DNA of 64,000 nucleotides from Anabaena catenula FACHB-362 (GTDB lineage: Bacteria; Cyanobacteriota; Cyanobacteriia; Cyanobacteriales; Nostocaceae). The position numbers and the translations under genes were made by a program. Below are positions 42,442-52,391 of the stretch, one piece after another. The notes below the pieces were generated by a model. The model was not told the DNA's origin, ran no database searches, and was given only the letters and a program-made list of their open reading frames with translations. The DNA is taken from assembly GCF_014698735.1 (NCBI RefSeq), contig NZ_JACJTQ010000003.1:62001-126000 (forward strand), read 5' to 3'. The first letter of the stretch is position 1; every line of letters starts with the position of its first letter.

Positions 42442-45400
42442 TTAAGTTTGCCGCAGACATCGCTCACAATAGATATGTGCCACGCGATCGCCTGGATTTT
42501 TCTGCAAACAATATGCAAATAAACGGGCTGCATCTTCTAATTTGCTTTGATTATAAAGTGATAAAGCCTCTGTAAATATGGGCAAAGTAGCTAATTTTTG
42601 GTTTTTGATTTCTGCTAAATCGGCATCGAATACTTCATAAACTGTTACTGCTTGAGATTTACCTTTTACTTTGACTGTATCAATAATTCTCATATCATAG
42701 TTACTGGGATTTTTTAATCTTGAATAAGTTTGTTCGGTAATTAATAGGGATACTCCATAATTTTTAGTTAAATTTTCCACACGAGAAGCTAAATTCACTG
42801 CATCACTAATTACTGTACCATCCATACGATTTTGTCCGCCCACAGTTCCTAACATTAAAGAACCTGTATTAATGCCAATACCAATTTTTAATTCAGGACG
42901 GTTAGGTCTACCCCTGATAGTATTATATTCGATCAGTAGTTGCAACATTGCAATAGCTGCTTTAACTGCATTATCAGCTTCCCCACTAAATAAAGCCATA
43001 ATTGCATCACCAATATATTTATCAATAAAGCCATTATTTTCAGTAATCATAGGCTCCATACGCGAAAGATAGGAATTGATAAACTTGAAATTATCTTCTG
43101 GTGTCATACTTTCTGAAAGTTGAGTGAAGTCGCGGATATCAGAAAATAGTACCGACATTTCTAACTGTACTTGATCACCTAATTTAACATCAACTATGCT
43201 GGACTTATTTAAAAACTGAAGAAATTGACGCGGTACAAACCGTTCGTAAGCTTGGTTGAGTTTTGCCATTTCATTGTAGAGTCTAGCATTCTCTATAGAA
43301 ATAGCTGCTTCCGCTGAAAGTAAATTTAAAACTTCTACTCTTTCAGATGTAAAAGCTCCTGTAGTCAGATTATTTTCTAGATAAACAATACTAATTAGTT
43401 TGCTTTGATTAATTAAGGGTACACACAAAATCGATTTAGGTTTAACGGTTTGGATATAGTGATCACTAGTAAAATTTCCGCTACAAGTCGCATCATTTAA
43501 AACCACAGTTTCTTTTGTGCGAGCAACATAATTAACAATTGCTTCGGAAAGAATTTTACAATTATTTACAGGTAGGGACTGCAAGAAAGTAACATCCTCA
43601 GAGTTAATACTTCCTTCTGCCTCAATTAGTAGCTTTTCTTGATAAAATAAAATTAGATAACCTGTTTGTGCGCCCACATTTTCAATAAGAATTTTCATCA
43701 AACTAGATAGTAATTTATCTAGCATTATTTCACCGGAAATAGCTTGAGTAGCTTTCATCACTGTAGCAATATCCAGGGTTGCTGCCGAGTCAGTAGTAGT
43801 TATATTCGTAGAAGTTTTAATGTCTTTAATTCCACCTGTAATTGTAGTTAATAACTGAGAGTAATTTTTATCTAAATGTTTAACTTTAGCTTTTGCTCCC
43901 CATATTTGATAACAATAACGAGCTTCCTGCATATAGGCTTTTGCTGTTAATTCTTTTCCTTGAGATAGATAAAATTTAGCAGCTAATTCATAAGCAAGAG
44001 CAGCTTCGTGAATATATTCGTTTTCTTTAGCAAGTGATATAGCTTGGTCATAATAATCTATAGCTTGAGAATTTTTGCCTTGAATTCGGCAAAGTTCAGC
44101 CTCTACCAGTAAATATTTGTGTAAATAATTAATCGGGGCATAATGCGCCCATTTTTTCATTTTTTTATGATAAGTTAGTACTTTATTGATTAACTTTTTA
44201 TGTTCAGATAACGGAGAGTAAGTCAGGTAAGCTAAACAAGCTAGGGCATCATAAAAATAAAAATAAGTAATAGTATAAGAACTTGTTATTCCTTCTAAAT
44301 GCTCTTGAGCAAATTCTCCATTAGTCAATGCTTTTTCAATCTCACCAAATAAGTAAAAAAGCATTAATTTATTAACATAATAGTTAGCTAGAGCATGATG
44401 ATCATTTTGGTTTTTAATAATAGGAAGATTTAACTCTTCATTATAAACACTACCAATAAGGTTACAAGGATTTTTTTGTTTGTCAAGCAAATTAATAACT
44501 ATTTGATGATATAGTTTTTGTCCATCGATCACTCTTTCTTGTTTCATTTTTATCATTTGCTGAGTATAAAAATTCATTTCTTCTGCTAATACTGTTAAAG
44601 ATAAACCACTAAAAAAAGCATAAGAACAATAAAAGTAAGCAGAATAAACAGCATATTCTATATCTCCATTTTCTAATCCAATATGATAAACCTCTTTGAT
44701 AGATGGCAAAATTTCTTTGATAGAATCTTTCCAAGGTCTAATAAAAAGTTCGACAATCATTTTTGTTCTAGCTGTTACTTTCTGATATTGAATTTGAGAA
44801 AGTAATTTAAGAGCAAGTTGTCCAAACTGAAAACCGCCTTCAATATCTTCGATTAGTCCACAAAGAAATAATCCATAGCAACTATAAGCAAAAGCAGATT
44901 GAGCCGTATTTCCCAGTTTAATAGATAGTCTAACTTGTTGGAAAACCATTAGTAAAAATACTAATAAGTCAGTTGAATAAGAAGTAGAAATAATTGTACT
45001 ACTAATACCCATCACTGTTTGAGCATGGATATCACCCATCTGTGGTAAATTTTCTAAACTAGAAATAGATTTATTGGCTGTAATGAGTTTTGTTTGTAAA
45101 AATTCCCAGAAAATAGTTAGTTTATTTAGTTGTTTTGGTAATTTTATTCCTAAAAGTTTAATGACTGCCAAGCCTTGATTATTTGCTTCATTTAAGTTAT
45201 ATTGTGCAATATAAGCGAGTATTTTTATCTCATAAAATTTTACTTGATCTAATACATTTGTCACTTGTAAAAGTGCTTCGTTTATTAACTGATCCATTAA
45301 TATAAAATTGGTATTAAAATAAGCAGATTCCACTGCTTCTTGATAAAGTGATAAACTTAATTCATATTGTTTTTGCCACCTATCATCTCCCAAAAGCTGT

Positions 45401-47724
45401 ATTCCTATTTGTAAATAAGTTAAAGCAGATTGATAAGCTACTGATGCTTTGGCTTTTTTACCTGCTTTTAAATTTAATTTAACTAATTCATTTTTTTCTG
45501 ATTGATTAACTAACAAGGATAGAGTAAAGTTTAATTGATTAACAATATCAAAAATTTTTTCTTCCTGTTGTTCATTGAAACTATTCTGTAAAAGAATTTT
45601 ACCAATTTTTTGATGAATAATTGGTTTTTCTGCTTCAGAAATTAATGAATAAGTGGCTTGTTGGATTCTATCATGAGTAAATTTATACTCTGGTAATGGA
45701 TATTTGTTAGATTCAGGATTGAGAAGTGCTAATTCTATTTCTTCATTACTGTCAAAAGATACAATTAAATTGTAATTAATTGCAGGTTGTAAATTATCAA
45801 CTATTTCTCTAAAAGATTGTTTGGTAAGTAACGCCAATTTAATAATATCAAACTGATTACCAATACAAGCAGAAAATTTTAATAATTCTTGAGTATTTTC
45901 TGGTAGGTTTTTAATTTTACCTGCCATTAATTCCACTACGTTATCAGTAAAATTTCTTTGTTGAATTTGTTTTAAATCCCATTGCCAAGTTAAAGATTTA
46001 ATGTCAAATTTTAATAATTGTTCTGTGGCTAAAGATTTCAAAAACTCATTAATAAAAAATGGATTTCCTTCTGTTTTAATTTGCACTAGTTTAGCTAAAT
46101 CTTTGACATTCTCTGGTTGATTTTTAAGGGTATCAGCAATGATTTCTGTAACGGTATTTAAGTTTAAAGGTGATAGAAAAATTCGATTAATAATGACTCC
46201 TGTTTTACCGATTTCTTCTAAAGTCAACATTAATGGATGCACCGCAGAAACTTCATTATCTCGATAAGCACCAATTAGAAATAATCCCGGTGAACCTGCA
46301 CTCATTAGCAATTGCATTAATTTTAAAGATGCTCCATCTGCCCATTGTAAATCATCTAAAAATATGGCTAGAGGATGTTTAGGTTTAGTAAAAACTTTGA
46401 TAAAGTTCTGAAATACTAAATTAAATCGATTTTGAGTTTCAGTAAGTCCGAGTTCTATTACTGTGGGTTGCTTACCAATAATTAATTCTACTTCAGGAAT
46501 TACTTCTATAATAATTTGCCCATTTATGCCTAAGGCTGCCAAGAGTTTTTCTCGCCATTCCTTCAGCTTTTCTTCCCTTTCTGTCAACAGTTGTTTGACT
46601 AATGCTTGAAAGGCTATCACAACAGCACTATAGGGGATATTCCGTTGATATTGATCAAATTTACCGGAAATAAAATAACCACGTTTTTGAGTAATTGGTT
46701 TATATATTTCCTGTACTAAAGCAGTTTTACCAATACCAGAATAGCCAGCAATTAAAATCATTTCATTTTGAAATGTAACTCGCTCAAAAGCTGTTATTAA
46801 ACTATCAATTTCTCGCTCTCTACCATAAAGTTTTTGTGGTAATTGAAATTTGTCAGAAATATCTTGATTCGCTATGACAAAATTTGAGATACTGCCATGA
46901 CTTTGTAATTGCTTTAAACATTCTTCTAGGTCTGTTTTTATTCCTAAAGCACTTTGATATCTTTCCTCTGCTGTTTTTGCCATTAATTTCATCACAATAT
47001 TGGCAATAACTGGAGGGATATCTGGATTTATTTCACTGATATGTACAGGCTGTTTTGCGATATGACAATGCACTAGTTCTAGAGCATCATTTGTTACAAA
47101 TGGTAGTTGATTTGTTAACAATTCATAAAGGGTAACACCAAGAGAATAAAAATCGGTACGATAATCTAAACTGCGGTTCATTCTTCCCGTTTGTTCGGGA
47201 GACATATAGGCAAGAGTACCTTCTAAAACGTGAGGATTTTTAATAGTTGGATTTTCTCTATTCAGTTTAGTAGAAATGCTAAAATCAATAATTTTTATCT
47301 TACTAGTTTCTGGATTTAAAACAATATTTGATGGGTTAATATCTTTGTGAATAATATTAGCTGCATGAATTTGTCCCAAGGTTTCAGTAGTAGTAATAGC
47401 AATTTTCAGAAATTCCTCTAATGTAAAGGATTTCTGTTGCATCCAAATTCTTAATGATTCTCCGCCAAAATCTTCGATTGACATGACGAGAGTATTTTGA
47501 TATTTTTGTAAGTTATAGACTTTAACAACTCCTGTTAAATTTAAAGATTTAGTAATTTCATATTCGGTCTGATAGCGGGCAAGTTCTTGGGGTGTGGGAT
47601 AGTTATTTTTCAGAACTTTCAGGATGATAGGTAGGTTGTCTTTTTTTGTTTTTCCTCGATAAACTAGGGAACTGTTACTTTCATAGATTTGAGTTTGAAT
47701 AGAAATGCCAGGAACGGTAAACAT
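42442..47724 (-). CDS. Serine/threonine kinase-AAA ATPase-GAF-class III nucleotide cyclase
   Basis: A 1760-residue signalling protein. Protein kinase domain (about 1-270): Lys in LPIILKVL, catalytic loop IIHKDINPSNIVLN, DFS replacing DFG, and PE motif in YMSPEQTG. AAA_16-type ATPase with P-loop AGYSGIGKTALVQE (about 325-338) and FLDDLQWADG. A long helical, TPR-like middle (about 700-1330). GAF domain (about 1370-1520). Cyclase domain (about 1545-1700): metal Asp in LFSDIRDFT, substrate-selecting Lys plus Asp in FIDKYIGDAIMALF, and SDAVNLASRVENL. The Lys-Asp pattern favours an adenylate cyclase that is intact. A C-terminal tail has a TPR-like unit (EALSLYNQSKLEDAARLF). Confidence 0.92.
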   Translation of the reverse strand: MFTVPGISIQTQIYESNSSLVYRGKTKKDNLPIILKVLKNNYPTPQELARYQTEYEITKSLNLTGVVKVYNLQKYQNTLVMSIEDFGGESLRIWMQQKSFTLEEFLKIAITTTETLGQIHAANIIHKDINPSNIVLNPETSKIKIIDFSISTKLNRENPTIKNPHVLEGTLAYMSPEQTGRMNRSLDYRTDFYSLGVTLYELLTNQLPFVTNDALELVHCHIAKQPVHISEINPDIPPVIANIVMKLMAKTAEERYQSALGIKTDLEECLKQLQSHGSISNFVIANQDISDKFQLPQKLYGREREIDSLITAFERVTFQNEMILIAGYSGIGKTALVQEIYKPITQKRGYFISGKFDQYQRNIPYSAVVIAFQALVKQLLTEREEKLKEWREKLLAALGINGQIIIEVIPEVELIIGKQPTVIELGLTETQNRFNLVFQNFIKVFTKPKHPLAIFLDDLQWADGASLKLMQLLMSAGSPGLFLIGAYRDNEVSAVHPLMLTLEEIGKTGVIINRIFLSPLNLNTVTEIIADTLKNQPENVKDLAKLVQIKTEGNPFFINEFLKSLATEQLLKFDIKSLTWQWDLKQIQQRNFTDNVVELMAGKIKNLPENTQELLKFSACIGNQFDIIKLALLTKQSFREIVDNLQPAINYNLIVSFDSNEEIELALLNPESNKYPLPEYKFTHDRIQQATYSLISEAEKPIIHQKIGKILLQNSFNEQQEEKIFDIVNQLNFTLSLLVNQSEKNELVKLNLKAGKKAKASVAYQSALTYLQIGIQLLGDDRWQKQYELSLSLYQEAVESAYFNTNFILMDQLINEALLQVTNVLDQVKFYEIKILAYIAQYNLNEANNQGLAVIKLLGIKLPKQLNKLTIFWEFLQTKLITANKSISSLENLPQMGDIHAQTVMGISSTIISTSYSTDLLVFLLMVFQQVRLSIKLGNTAQSAFAYSCYGLFLCGLIEDIEGGFQFGQLALKLLSQIQYQKVTARTKMIVELFIRPWKDSIKEILPSIKEVYHIGLENGDIEYAVYSAYFYCSYAFFSGLSLTVLAEEMNFYTQQMIKMKQERVIDGQKLYHQIVINLLDKQKNPCNLIGSVYNEELNLPIIKNQNDHHALANYYVNKLMLFYLFGEIEKALTNGEFAQEHLEGITSSYTITYFYFYDALACLAYLTYSPLSEHKKLINKVLTYHKKMKKWAHYAPINYLHKYLLVEAELCRIQGKNSQAIDYYDQAISLAKENEYIHEAALAYELAAKFYLSQGKELTAKAYMQEARYCYQIWGAKAKVKHLDKNYSQLLTTITGGIKDIKTSTNITTTDSAATLDIATVMKATQAISGEIMLDKLLSSLMKILIENVGAQTGYLILFYQEKLLIEAEGSINSEDVTFLQSLPVNNCKILSEAIVNYVARTKETVVLNDATCSGNFTSDHYIQTVKPKSILCVPLINQSKLISIVYLENNLTTGAFTSERVEVLNLLSAEAAISIENARLYNEMAKLNQAYERFVPRQFLQFLNKSSIVDVKLGDQVQLEMSVLFSDIRDFTQLSESMTPEDNFKFINSYLSRMEPMITENNGFIDKYIGDAIMALFSGEADNAVKAAIAMLQLLIEYNTIRGRPNRPELKIGIGINTGSLMLGTVGGQNRMDGTVISDAVNLASRVENLTKNYGVSLLITEQTYSRLKNPSNYDMRIIDTVKVKGKSQAVTVYEVFDADLAEIKNQKLATLPIFTEALSLYNQSKLEDAARLFAYCLQKNPGDRVAHIYCERCLRQT

Positions 47725-47810
47725 ATGGAGATTGCGCGGGGAAAACTATTTACGAATTAAATTATAATAATTTTACATTGCTTAACATGGTTTGATTTAT
47801 TTCCGTCAGC

Positions 47811-48881
47811 TTACTGATTTTTCGGTCGTCGCAGTTGTTGAGAATTAATCGGTCCGAGAATTTGGTTTAAACTCCGTAATTGTTCGGCTGTCCCCATGCA
47901 AATCAGCGTATCTCCTGACATTAAAACTGTATCTCCAGTTGGTCCACCGATCAAATTGCCTTCAGTACGCCGAATAGCCAGAACTAATGCTCCAGATTGC
48001 GATCGCAATTTAGCTTTATGTAAACTTTGACCCACAAACGGACACTGAGACGAATCAAGTAAAAATTCTTCCATATATAACTGGCGGTCTGCACCAGTAA
48101 GAATCCCATCGACAAAGTCCAAAACTTGCGGTCTGAGGGCTGCGGCAGCCATCCGCTTACCTCCCGTAATATAAGGGGAAATCACAGCATCTGCACCGCC
48201 TCGTTGTAGCTTCTGCAAAGCTTCTTCTGTACTTGCCCGTGCGATCGCGCGAATTTCTGGATTCAGAGTTTTTGCTGATAAAACTATATATAAATTTTCC
48301 GCATCAGAAGGTAAAGCAGCCACAATACAAGTCGCTCTTTCAATGCCAACCTTCAACAGCGTATCATCTAAAGTCGCATCACCCTGGTATCCTGTGTAAC
48401 CCTCGATCTGCGCCTTTTGTACAGATTCAACCTCCGCATCAATCACGACAAAAGTCACCCCTTCAGCCTGAAATTCCCTAGCTATCTGCCGCCCGGTTCG
48501 GCTAAATCCACAAATGATATAATGACCAGATAAGGATTCCATTAAGCGCCTTTGTTGTCGTAGTCTAATTCCTTCTTGAAAATAGCCTTCAATCACTGCT
48601 GCTGTAAATCTATTGACTATGTAACCGATATTGATTACACCCATCAAAATCAGGGCAATGGTAAACAATCTTCCTCGACTACCTAGTGGGTTGGTTTCTC
48701 CATAACCCACAGTAGCTAAGGTAATCACGGTCATGTAAGCTGCATCTTCCCATGACCAACCCTCCACTAGCCAGTACCATAAAGTACCAATTAGAAACAC
48801 AAAACCCAGAGCAAACGCCCCAGCCATTAACTCTTTTTGAATAAGTTTATATTTTTGCTCAAGGGTAGAGTACACAGGCAA
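47811..48881 (-). CDS. Potassium channel with RCK (TrkA-N/TrkA-C) domains
   Basis: A 356-residue MthK/Kch-like channel. Two membrane helices (about 18-38 and 70-95) flank a pore loop with the K+ filter TVGYGET in MTVITLATVGYGETNPLG. The RCK domain follows with a Rossmann motif GHYIICGFSRTGRQIA (about 115-240), and a TrkA-C domain closes the protein (about 265-350). The start is uncertain: TTG at 48881 or GTG at 48875, in a repeat-like AT-rich setting. It likely controls ion balance, gated by a nucleotide or Ca2+ as in homologues. Confidence 0.92.
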   Translation of the reverse strand: MPVYSTLEQKYKLIQKELMAGAFALGFVFLIGTLWYWLVEGWSWEDAAYMTVITLATVGYGETNPLGSRGRLFTIALILMGVINIGYIVNRFTAAVIEGYFQEGIRLRQQRRLMESLSGHYIICGFSRTGRQIAREFQAEGVTFVVIDAEVESVQKAQIEGYTGYQGDATLDDTLLKVGIERATCIVAALPSDAENLYIVLSAKTLNPEIRAIARASTEEALQKLQRGGADAVISPYITGGKRMAAAALRPQVLDFVDGILTGADRQLYMEEFLLDSSQCPFVGQSLHKAKLRSQSGALVLAIRRTEGNLIGGPTGDTVLMSGDTLICMGTAEQLRSLNQILGPINSQQLRRPKNQ

Positions 48882-49036
48882 TTAAAAATTAAAAATCAAG
48901 AATGAAAAATCAAAAATTACAAATGACAAATTCAAAATTACAAAACTTCTACTTCTGTCTATTTCACTCCCTAAATAAAAATAAATTTTGAAAGATTTCC
49001 AAGAACCTAGTAAAGTATTACGATAAAGGATTTTCA

Positions 49037-49044
49037 GGAGGTGC
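49037..49044 (+). promoter_or_regulatory. Strong Shine-Dalgarno setting the argD start
   Basis: AGGAGGTG at about 49037-49044 lies just upstream of the GTG start at 49049, and fixes that codon rather than the internal ATG at 49103. Confidence 0.7.
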
Positions 49045-49048
49045 GGTA

Positions 49049-50332
49049 GTGAAATTCCCAAGTCTAGTTGAACAAGCCACGATCCTTAAAGAGTCAGGTT
49101 TTATGTCATCCACACCCTTTGATGCAGATAGTTTCAACCAGGCGGTTATGTCCACTTATGGACGGTTTCCCTTGGCCTTAGAACGGGGTGCTGGTTGTCG
49201 TGTTTGGGATACCCAAGGCAAGGAATATCTAGATTTTGTTGCGGGTATTGCAACTTGTACTCTAGGACACGCCCACCCAGCAATGGTAGAGGCAGTGACA
49301 CGCCAAATCCAGAAATTGCATCATGTCTCTAATTTGTACTATATTCCCGAACAGGGTGAATTAGCCAAATGGATTGTTGATCATTCTTGTGCAGATCGGG
49401 TATTTTTCTGTAACTCTGGTGCTGAAGCTAACGAAGCAGCAATTAAACTAGCGCGGAAATATGCCCACACTGTCCTAGACATTGCCCACCCCATAATTTT
49501 AACTGCCCATGCCAGTTTCCACGGTCGGACTTTAGCCACCGTTACCGCTACAGGCCAAGCAAAGTATCAAAAATATTTTGATCCTTTAGTTCCTGGTTTC
49601 CACTATATAAATTACAACGACATTAGAGCAGTGGAAGCTGCTGTTACTGAGTTAGATGAAGGTAATTATCGCGTCGGGGCGATTTTAATTGAACCTTTGC
49701 AAGGTGAAGGTGGTGTTCGTCCTGGTGATGTGGCATATTTTAAAAGGCTGCGGCAGATTTGTGATGAAACTGGCATTTTGTTAATTTTCGACGAAGTGCA
49801 AGTGGGAATGGGACGCAGTGGTAAATTATGGGGTTATGAACATCTGGGCGTAGAACCTGATATTTTCACCAGTGCGAAAGGTTTGGGAGGTGGTATTCCC
49901 ATCGGTGCAATGATGAGTAAGAAATTCTGCGATATTTTCCAGCCAGGAGAACACGCTAGTACATTTGGCGGTAATCCTTTTGTCTGTGGTGTGGCGCTGA
50001 GTGTGTGTCAGACTTTGGAAAAAGAGAATATTTTGCAGAATGTTGAGGAACAGGGCGCACATTTGCGAGAGGGTTTAAGAGCGATCGCTCTCAAATATCC
50101 TCACCATATCTCAGAAGTGCGCGGTTGGGGTTTAATCAACGGTTTGGAACTCAAAGCCGATATTCCCTTAACAGCAGCTGAAGTTGTCAACGCTGCCATT
50201 AATGAGGGTTTATTACTCGTCCCCGCAGGCCCCAAAGTCATCCGATTTGTTCCTCCTCTCATTGTCACAGAAGCCGAAATCAATCAAGCATTGCACGCTG
50301 TAGAAAAGGCATTAGCTAAAGTCACAGCTTAG
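49049..50332 (+). CDS. argD: Acetylornithine aminotransferase
   Basis: ArgD, a class III PLP aminotransferase, makes N-acetylornithine in arginine synthesis. The 427-residue protein (GTG start) has an N-terminal extension of about 35 residues before the conserved SNYGRFPLALERGAG-type opening. PLP phosphate site: CNSGAEANEAAIKLARKY; Asp-bearing strand LLIFDEVQVGMGRSGKLWGY; Schiff-base Lys in TSAKGLGGGIPIGAM; and STFGGNPFVCGVAL. It stands alone. Ornithine or succinylornithine aminotransferase is a weaker alternative. Confidence 0.93.
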   Translation: MKFPSLVEQATILKESGFMSSTPFDADSFNQAVMSTYGRFPLALERGAGCRVWDTQGKEYLDFVAGIATCTLGHAHPAMVEAVTRQIQKLHHVSNLYYIPEQGELAKWIVDHSCADRVFFCNSGAEANEAAIKLARKYAHTVLDIAHPIILTAHASFHGRTLATVTATGQAKYQKYFDPLVPGFHYINYNDIRAVEAAVTELDEGNYRVGAILIEPLQGEGGVRPGDVAYFKRLRQICDETGILLIFDEVQVGMGRSGKLWGYEHLGVEPDIFTSAKGLGGGIPIGAMMSKKFCDIFQPGEHASTFGGNPFVCGVALSVCQTLEKENILQNVEEQGAHLREGLRAIALKYPHHISEVRGWGLINGLELKADIPLTAAEVVNAAINEGLLLVPAGPKVIRFVPPLIVTEAEINQALHAVEKALAKVTA

Positions 50333-50333
50333 A

Positions 50334-50396
50334 TAATTGATAATTCGTAATTCGTAATTCGTAATTTAAGAATTATCAATTACGAATTATTTTATC
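50334..50396. repeat. AATTCGT heptamer array with inverted ends
   Basis: Three AATTCGT heptamers are followed by the inverse AATTACGAATTATTTTATC, so the piece GATAATTGATAATTCGTAAT pairs with its right side. It directly follows the argD stop and may act as a terminator. Confidence 0.65.
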
Positions 50397-50412
50397 TAAA
50401 AATAGGAAAAAT

Positions 50413-50724
50413 ATGTCAGTGACAGTAATTATTTGTTGTCTAAGTATTTTCATTCTTGGCTTAATAGTAGATAGTCATTCCAAAACTGGAAATTTATCTC
50501 CTAGAAAAAATTCTAGAAAAAGTTCTCAAAAAAATTATATTTCTAACAAAAAGCCCAGCAAAAATTCCAACTCTAGCGACTATTCCCATAACAGTGATAA
50601 TTGGTCTAGTGGCGATGCTTGGAGTTCTCATCATGATAGTAGCTATCACAGTGGAGACAGTTGTGATGGTGGTGGATCTGATGGTGGTGGATCTGATGGG
50701 GGCTGTGATAGTGGTGGAGATTAA
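50413..50724 (+). CDS. Low-complexity Ser/Gly/Asp-rich protein with N-terminal membrane helix (103 aa)
   Basis: The first 20 residues (VIICCLSIFILGLIV) form a membrane anchor or signal. The rest is Ser/Lys/Asn-rich, then His/Ser/Asp and GGGSDGGGSDGG at the C terminus. The acidic, glycine-rich tail resembles those of several cyanobacterial anchored proteins. No ribosome-binding site is evident, and low complexity limits confidence, but the frame is uninterrupted from anchor to tail. Confidence 0.55.
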   Translation: MSVTVIICCLSIFILGLIVDSHSKTGNLSPRKNSRKSSQKNYISNKKPSKNSNSSDYSHNSDNWSSGDAWSSHHDSSYHSGDSCDGGGSDGGGSDGGCDSGGD

Positions 50725-50765
50725 ATTCCTAACTTCAATTTATTCAAGTATTAACCAATCACTAA

Positions 50766-50877
50766 TACCAATTCTGTGTAAAGTTGCGCCAAATAAATAC
50801 CGTAGAGACGAGAATCCCTACCCATGGAACGTCTCTAAATCCGCGAATAAAGAGCATCCTCATAAAGAAATGGTATA
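50766..50877. repeat. Family C element, short copy (112 bp)
   Basis: Opens ATACCAATTCTGTGTAAAGT then TGCGCCAAATAAAT; closes AAGAAATGGTAT. The interior has the GTAGAGACG...CATGGAACGTCTCT repeat. It lies just before the DUF1963-gene start and shares its ends with 8878-9066. Confidence 0.65.
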
Positions 50878-50901
50878 ACAAATAATTTCAGGTGAATTAT
50901 C

Positions 50902-51963
50902 ATGAAATGCAATAAGAAATTTGTTTGGTCTTTCAACGATAGAACTTCTATTTATCTAGATGACTGTAATGTTCTAGATGGAGGGGAGCTTTTCCAATTT
51001 TCTTCGGAATTAGAAGCAGAAGCTTTTTTTGACCAATGTGTTAAAGAATTACTAGCAGATGGTTGGCGTGAACAATCTATTGACAACGACGAAGAAAACA
51101 AAGATTTTACACTATATCAAGTAGATCAAATCTATTTAGCATTGGAATCACGACTAGATGAATTTGCTAATGCAACCGCCAAACCTTATATAGAAATAAC
51201 TGCACATTCAACTCCAGAAACTACTTTATGGCAAAGTAAATTTGGCGGTTTACCTTATTTCCCTAAACATCTGGAATATCCCACAACTCCAGACGGTATT
51301 CCACTTAATCTTTTAGCACAAATCAATTTTGCAGAAACTCCGAAAATAGAAGATTTTCCCGAAAAAGGCATTCTTCAGTTTTATATTGACACAGCAGGAG
51401 AAATGACAACCTATGGACTAGAGGATAATCCGCAATTAGCACAAACTACTTTTCGAGTTTTGTATTTTCCTGAAATAGATTTAAATATTGATCATTTACT
51501 GAATAATTTCGATTTTGTGCCGGAGTTTCTAGGCCCATTAGAAGAAGAACAATGTTTAGCTTTGACTTTTGCCGTCAAATCTCATCCGATAAGTATTACA
51601 GATTACCAGTTTAAGGACTTTTATAAAAGATATTTTTCTATTTTTCAACAGACTAATTTAACAGAAGCCATGAAGATGTCTTTGGAAGAAATAGCTGATG
51701 ATTTTATATATGAGTATAGAGAAAAATATGAACATTTATTAGAAGGACACCGTTTAGGAGGATACCCAGGATTTGCACAGGACGATAGGCGTTATTCTTT
51801 TATGCAAGAAGAAGGTTATGACTTTCTATTATTCCAAATGGACTCTGAGCATGAGCACTCAATCATGTGGGGAGATATGGGTGTAGGTCACTTTTTTATT
51901 CAGCCTTCTGCAATCAAACGTTTAGATTTTTCTAAGGTTCTTTACACCTATGCTTGTAGTTGA
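50902..51963 (+). CDS. DUF1963 (YwqG-like) protein with N-terminal WGR-like segment
   Basis: A 353-residue soluble protein. Residues about 85-345 are the DUF1963 domain, recognisable by SKFGGLPYFP, NLLAQINFAE, GILQFYID, HRLGGYPGFAQDD and FLLFQMDSEHEHSIMWGDMGVGHFFI. The first 60 residues (FQFSSELEAEAFFDQCVKELLADGW) look like the second half of a WGR domain; this is inference. AGGTGA lies 8 nt before the ATG. DUF1963 function is unknown; the family is often found in toxin-immunity or stress contexts. A frameshifted short gene follows directly. Confidence 0.85.
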   Translation: MKCNKKFVWSFNDRTSIYLDDCNVLDGGELFQFSSELEAEAFFDQCVKELLADGWREQSIDNDEENKDFTLYQVDQIYLALESRLDEFANATAKPYIEITAHSTPETTLWQSKFGGLPYFPKHLEYPTTPDGIPLNLLAQINFAETPKIEDFPEKGILQFYIDTAGEMTTYGLEDNPQLAQTTFRVLYFPEIDLNIDHLLNNFDFVPEFLGPLEEEQCLALTFAVKSHPISITDYQFKDFYKRYFSIFQQTNLTEAMKMSLEEIADDFIYEYREKYEHLLEGHRLGGYPGFAQDDRRYSFMQEEGYDFLLFQMDSEHEHSIMWGDMGVGHFFIQPSAIKRLDFSKVLYTYACS

Positions 51964-52004
51964 GGGTAGGTGCGTTATATTTACCGAAAAAGAGTATCTT
52001 CATC

Positions 52005-52227
52005 ATGAAATTTTCTGAAAATATACAGTGCTACTATTGATGGAGAAAAAGACCAAGAATTAGGATTAACTAAAAAAGGGTTACACCCAGATGTATTTTA
52101 CTACCTATTCTTTAAGTCTGAGGACAATAACTTTATTGTTAGAATAGTATTTTATGGTGACTTTACATTTTTAGCTTTTCGGCAAAATAAACAAACTAGT
52201 CCGAGTTCTATAATTTTTGCGGTATAA
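52005..52227 (+). pseudogene. Frameshifted short gene (about 74 aa if intact)
   Basis: From the ATG at 52005 the frame stops after 11 codons. One base less in the TTTT run at 52011-52014 would give an uninterrupted 73-residue product starting MKFLKIYSATIDGEKDQELG and reaching a TAA at 52225-52227 (…KSEDNNFIVRIVFYGDF…, end SSIIFAV). The long open piece reads like real protein with balanced composition. It is either a recent single-base pseudogene or a homopolymer sequencing error. Function unknown; it is 41 bp after the DUF1963 gene. Confidence 0.65.
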
Positions 52228-52391
52228 CAACCGTGGTACGGCGGAAGTTTGATCCCACTCTTGTTTCTCTATTTCTTTGCGTCTGGAGCGTCTGGAGTGT
52301 GAGAGAAAAAAGATGTAGTTCATTTACCTCAAAATCACTGTAAACAGTATTTCTTAACCCATAAATAACAATATAAAATTTAGGAGCAGTC

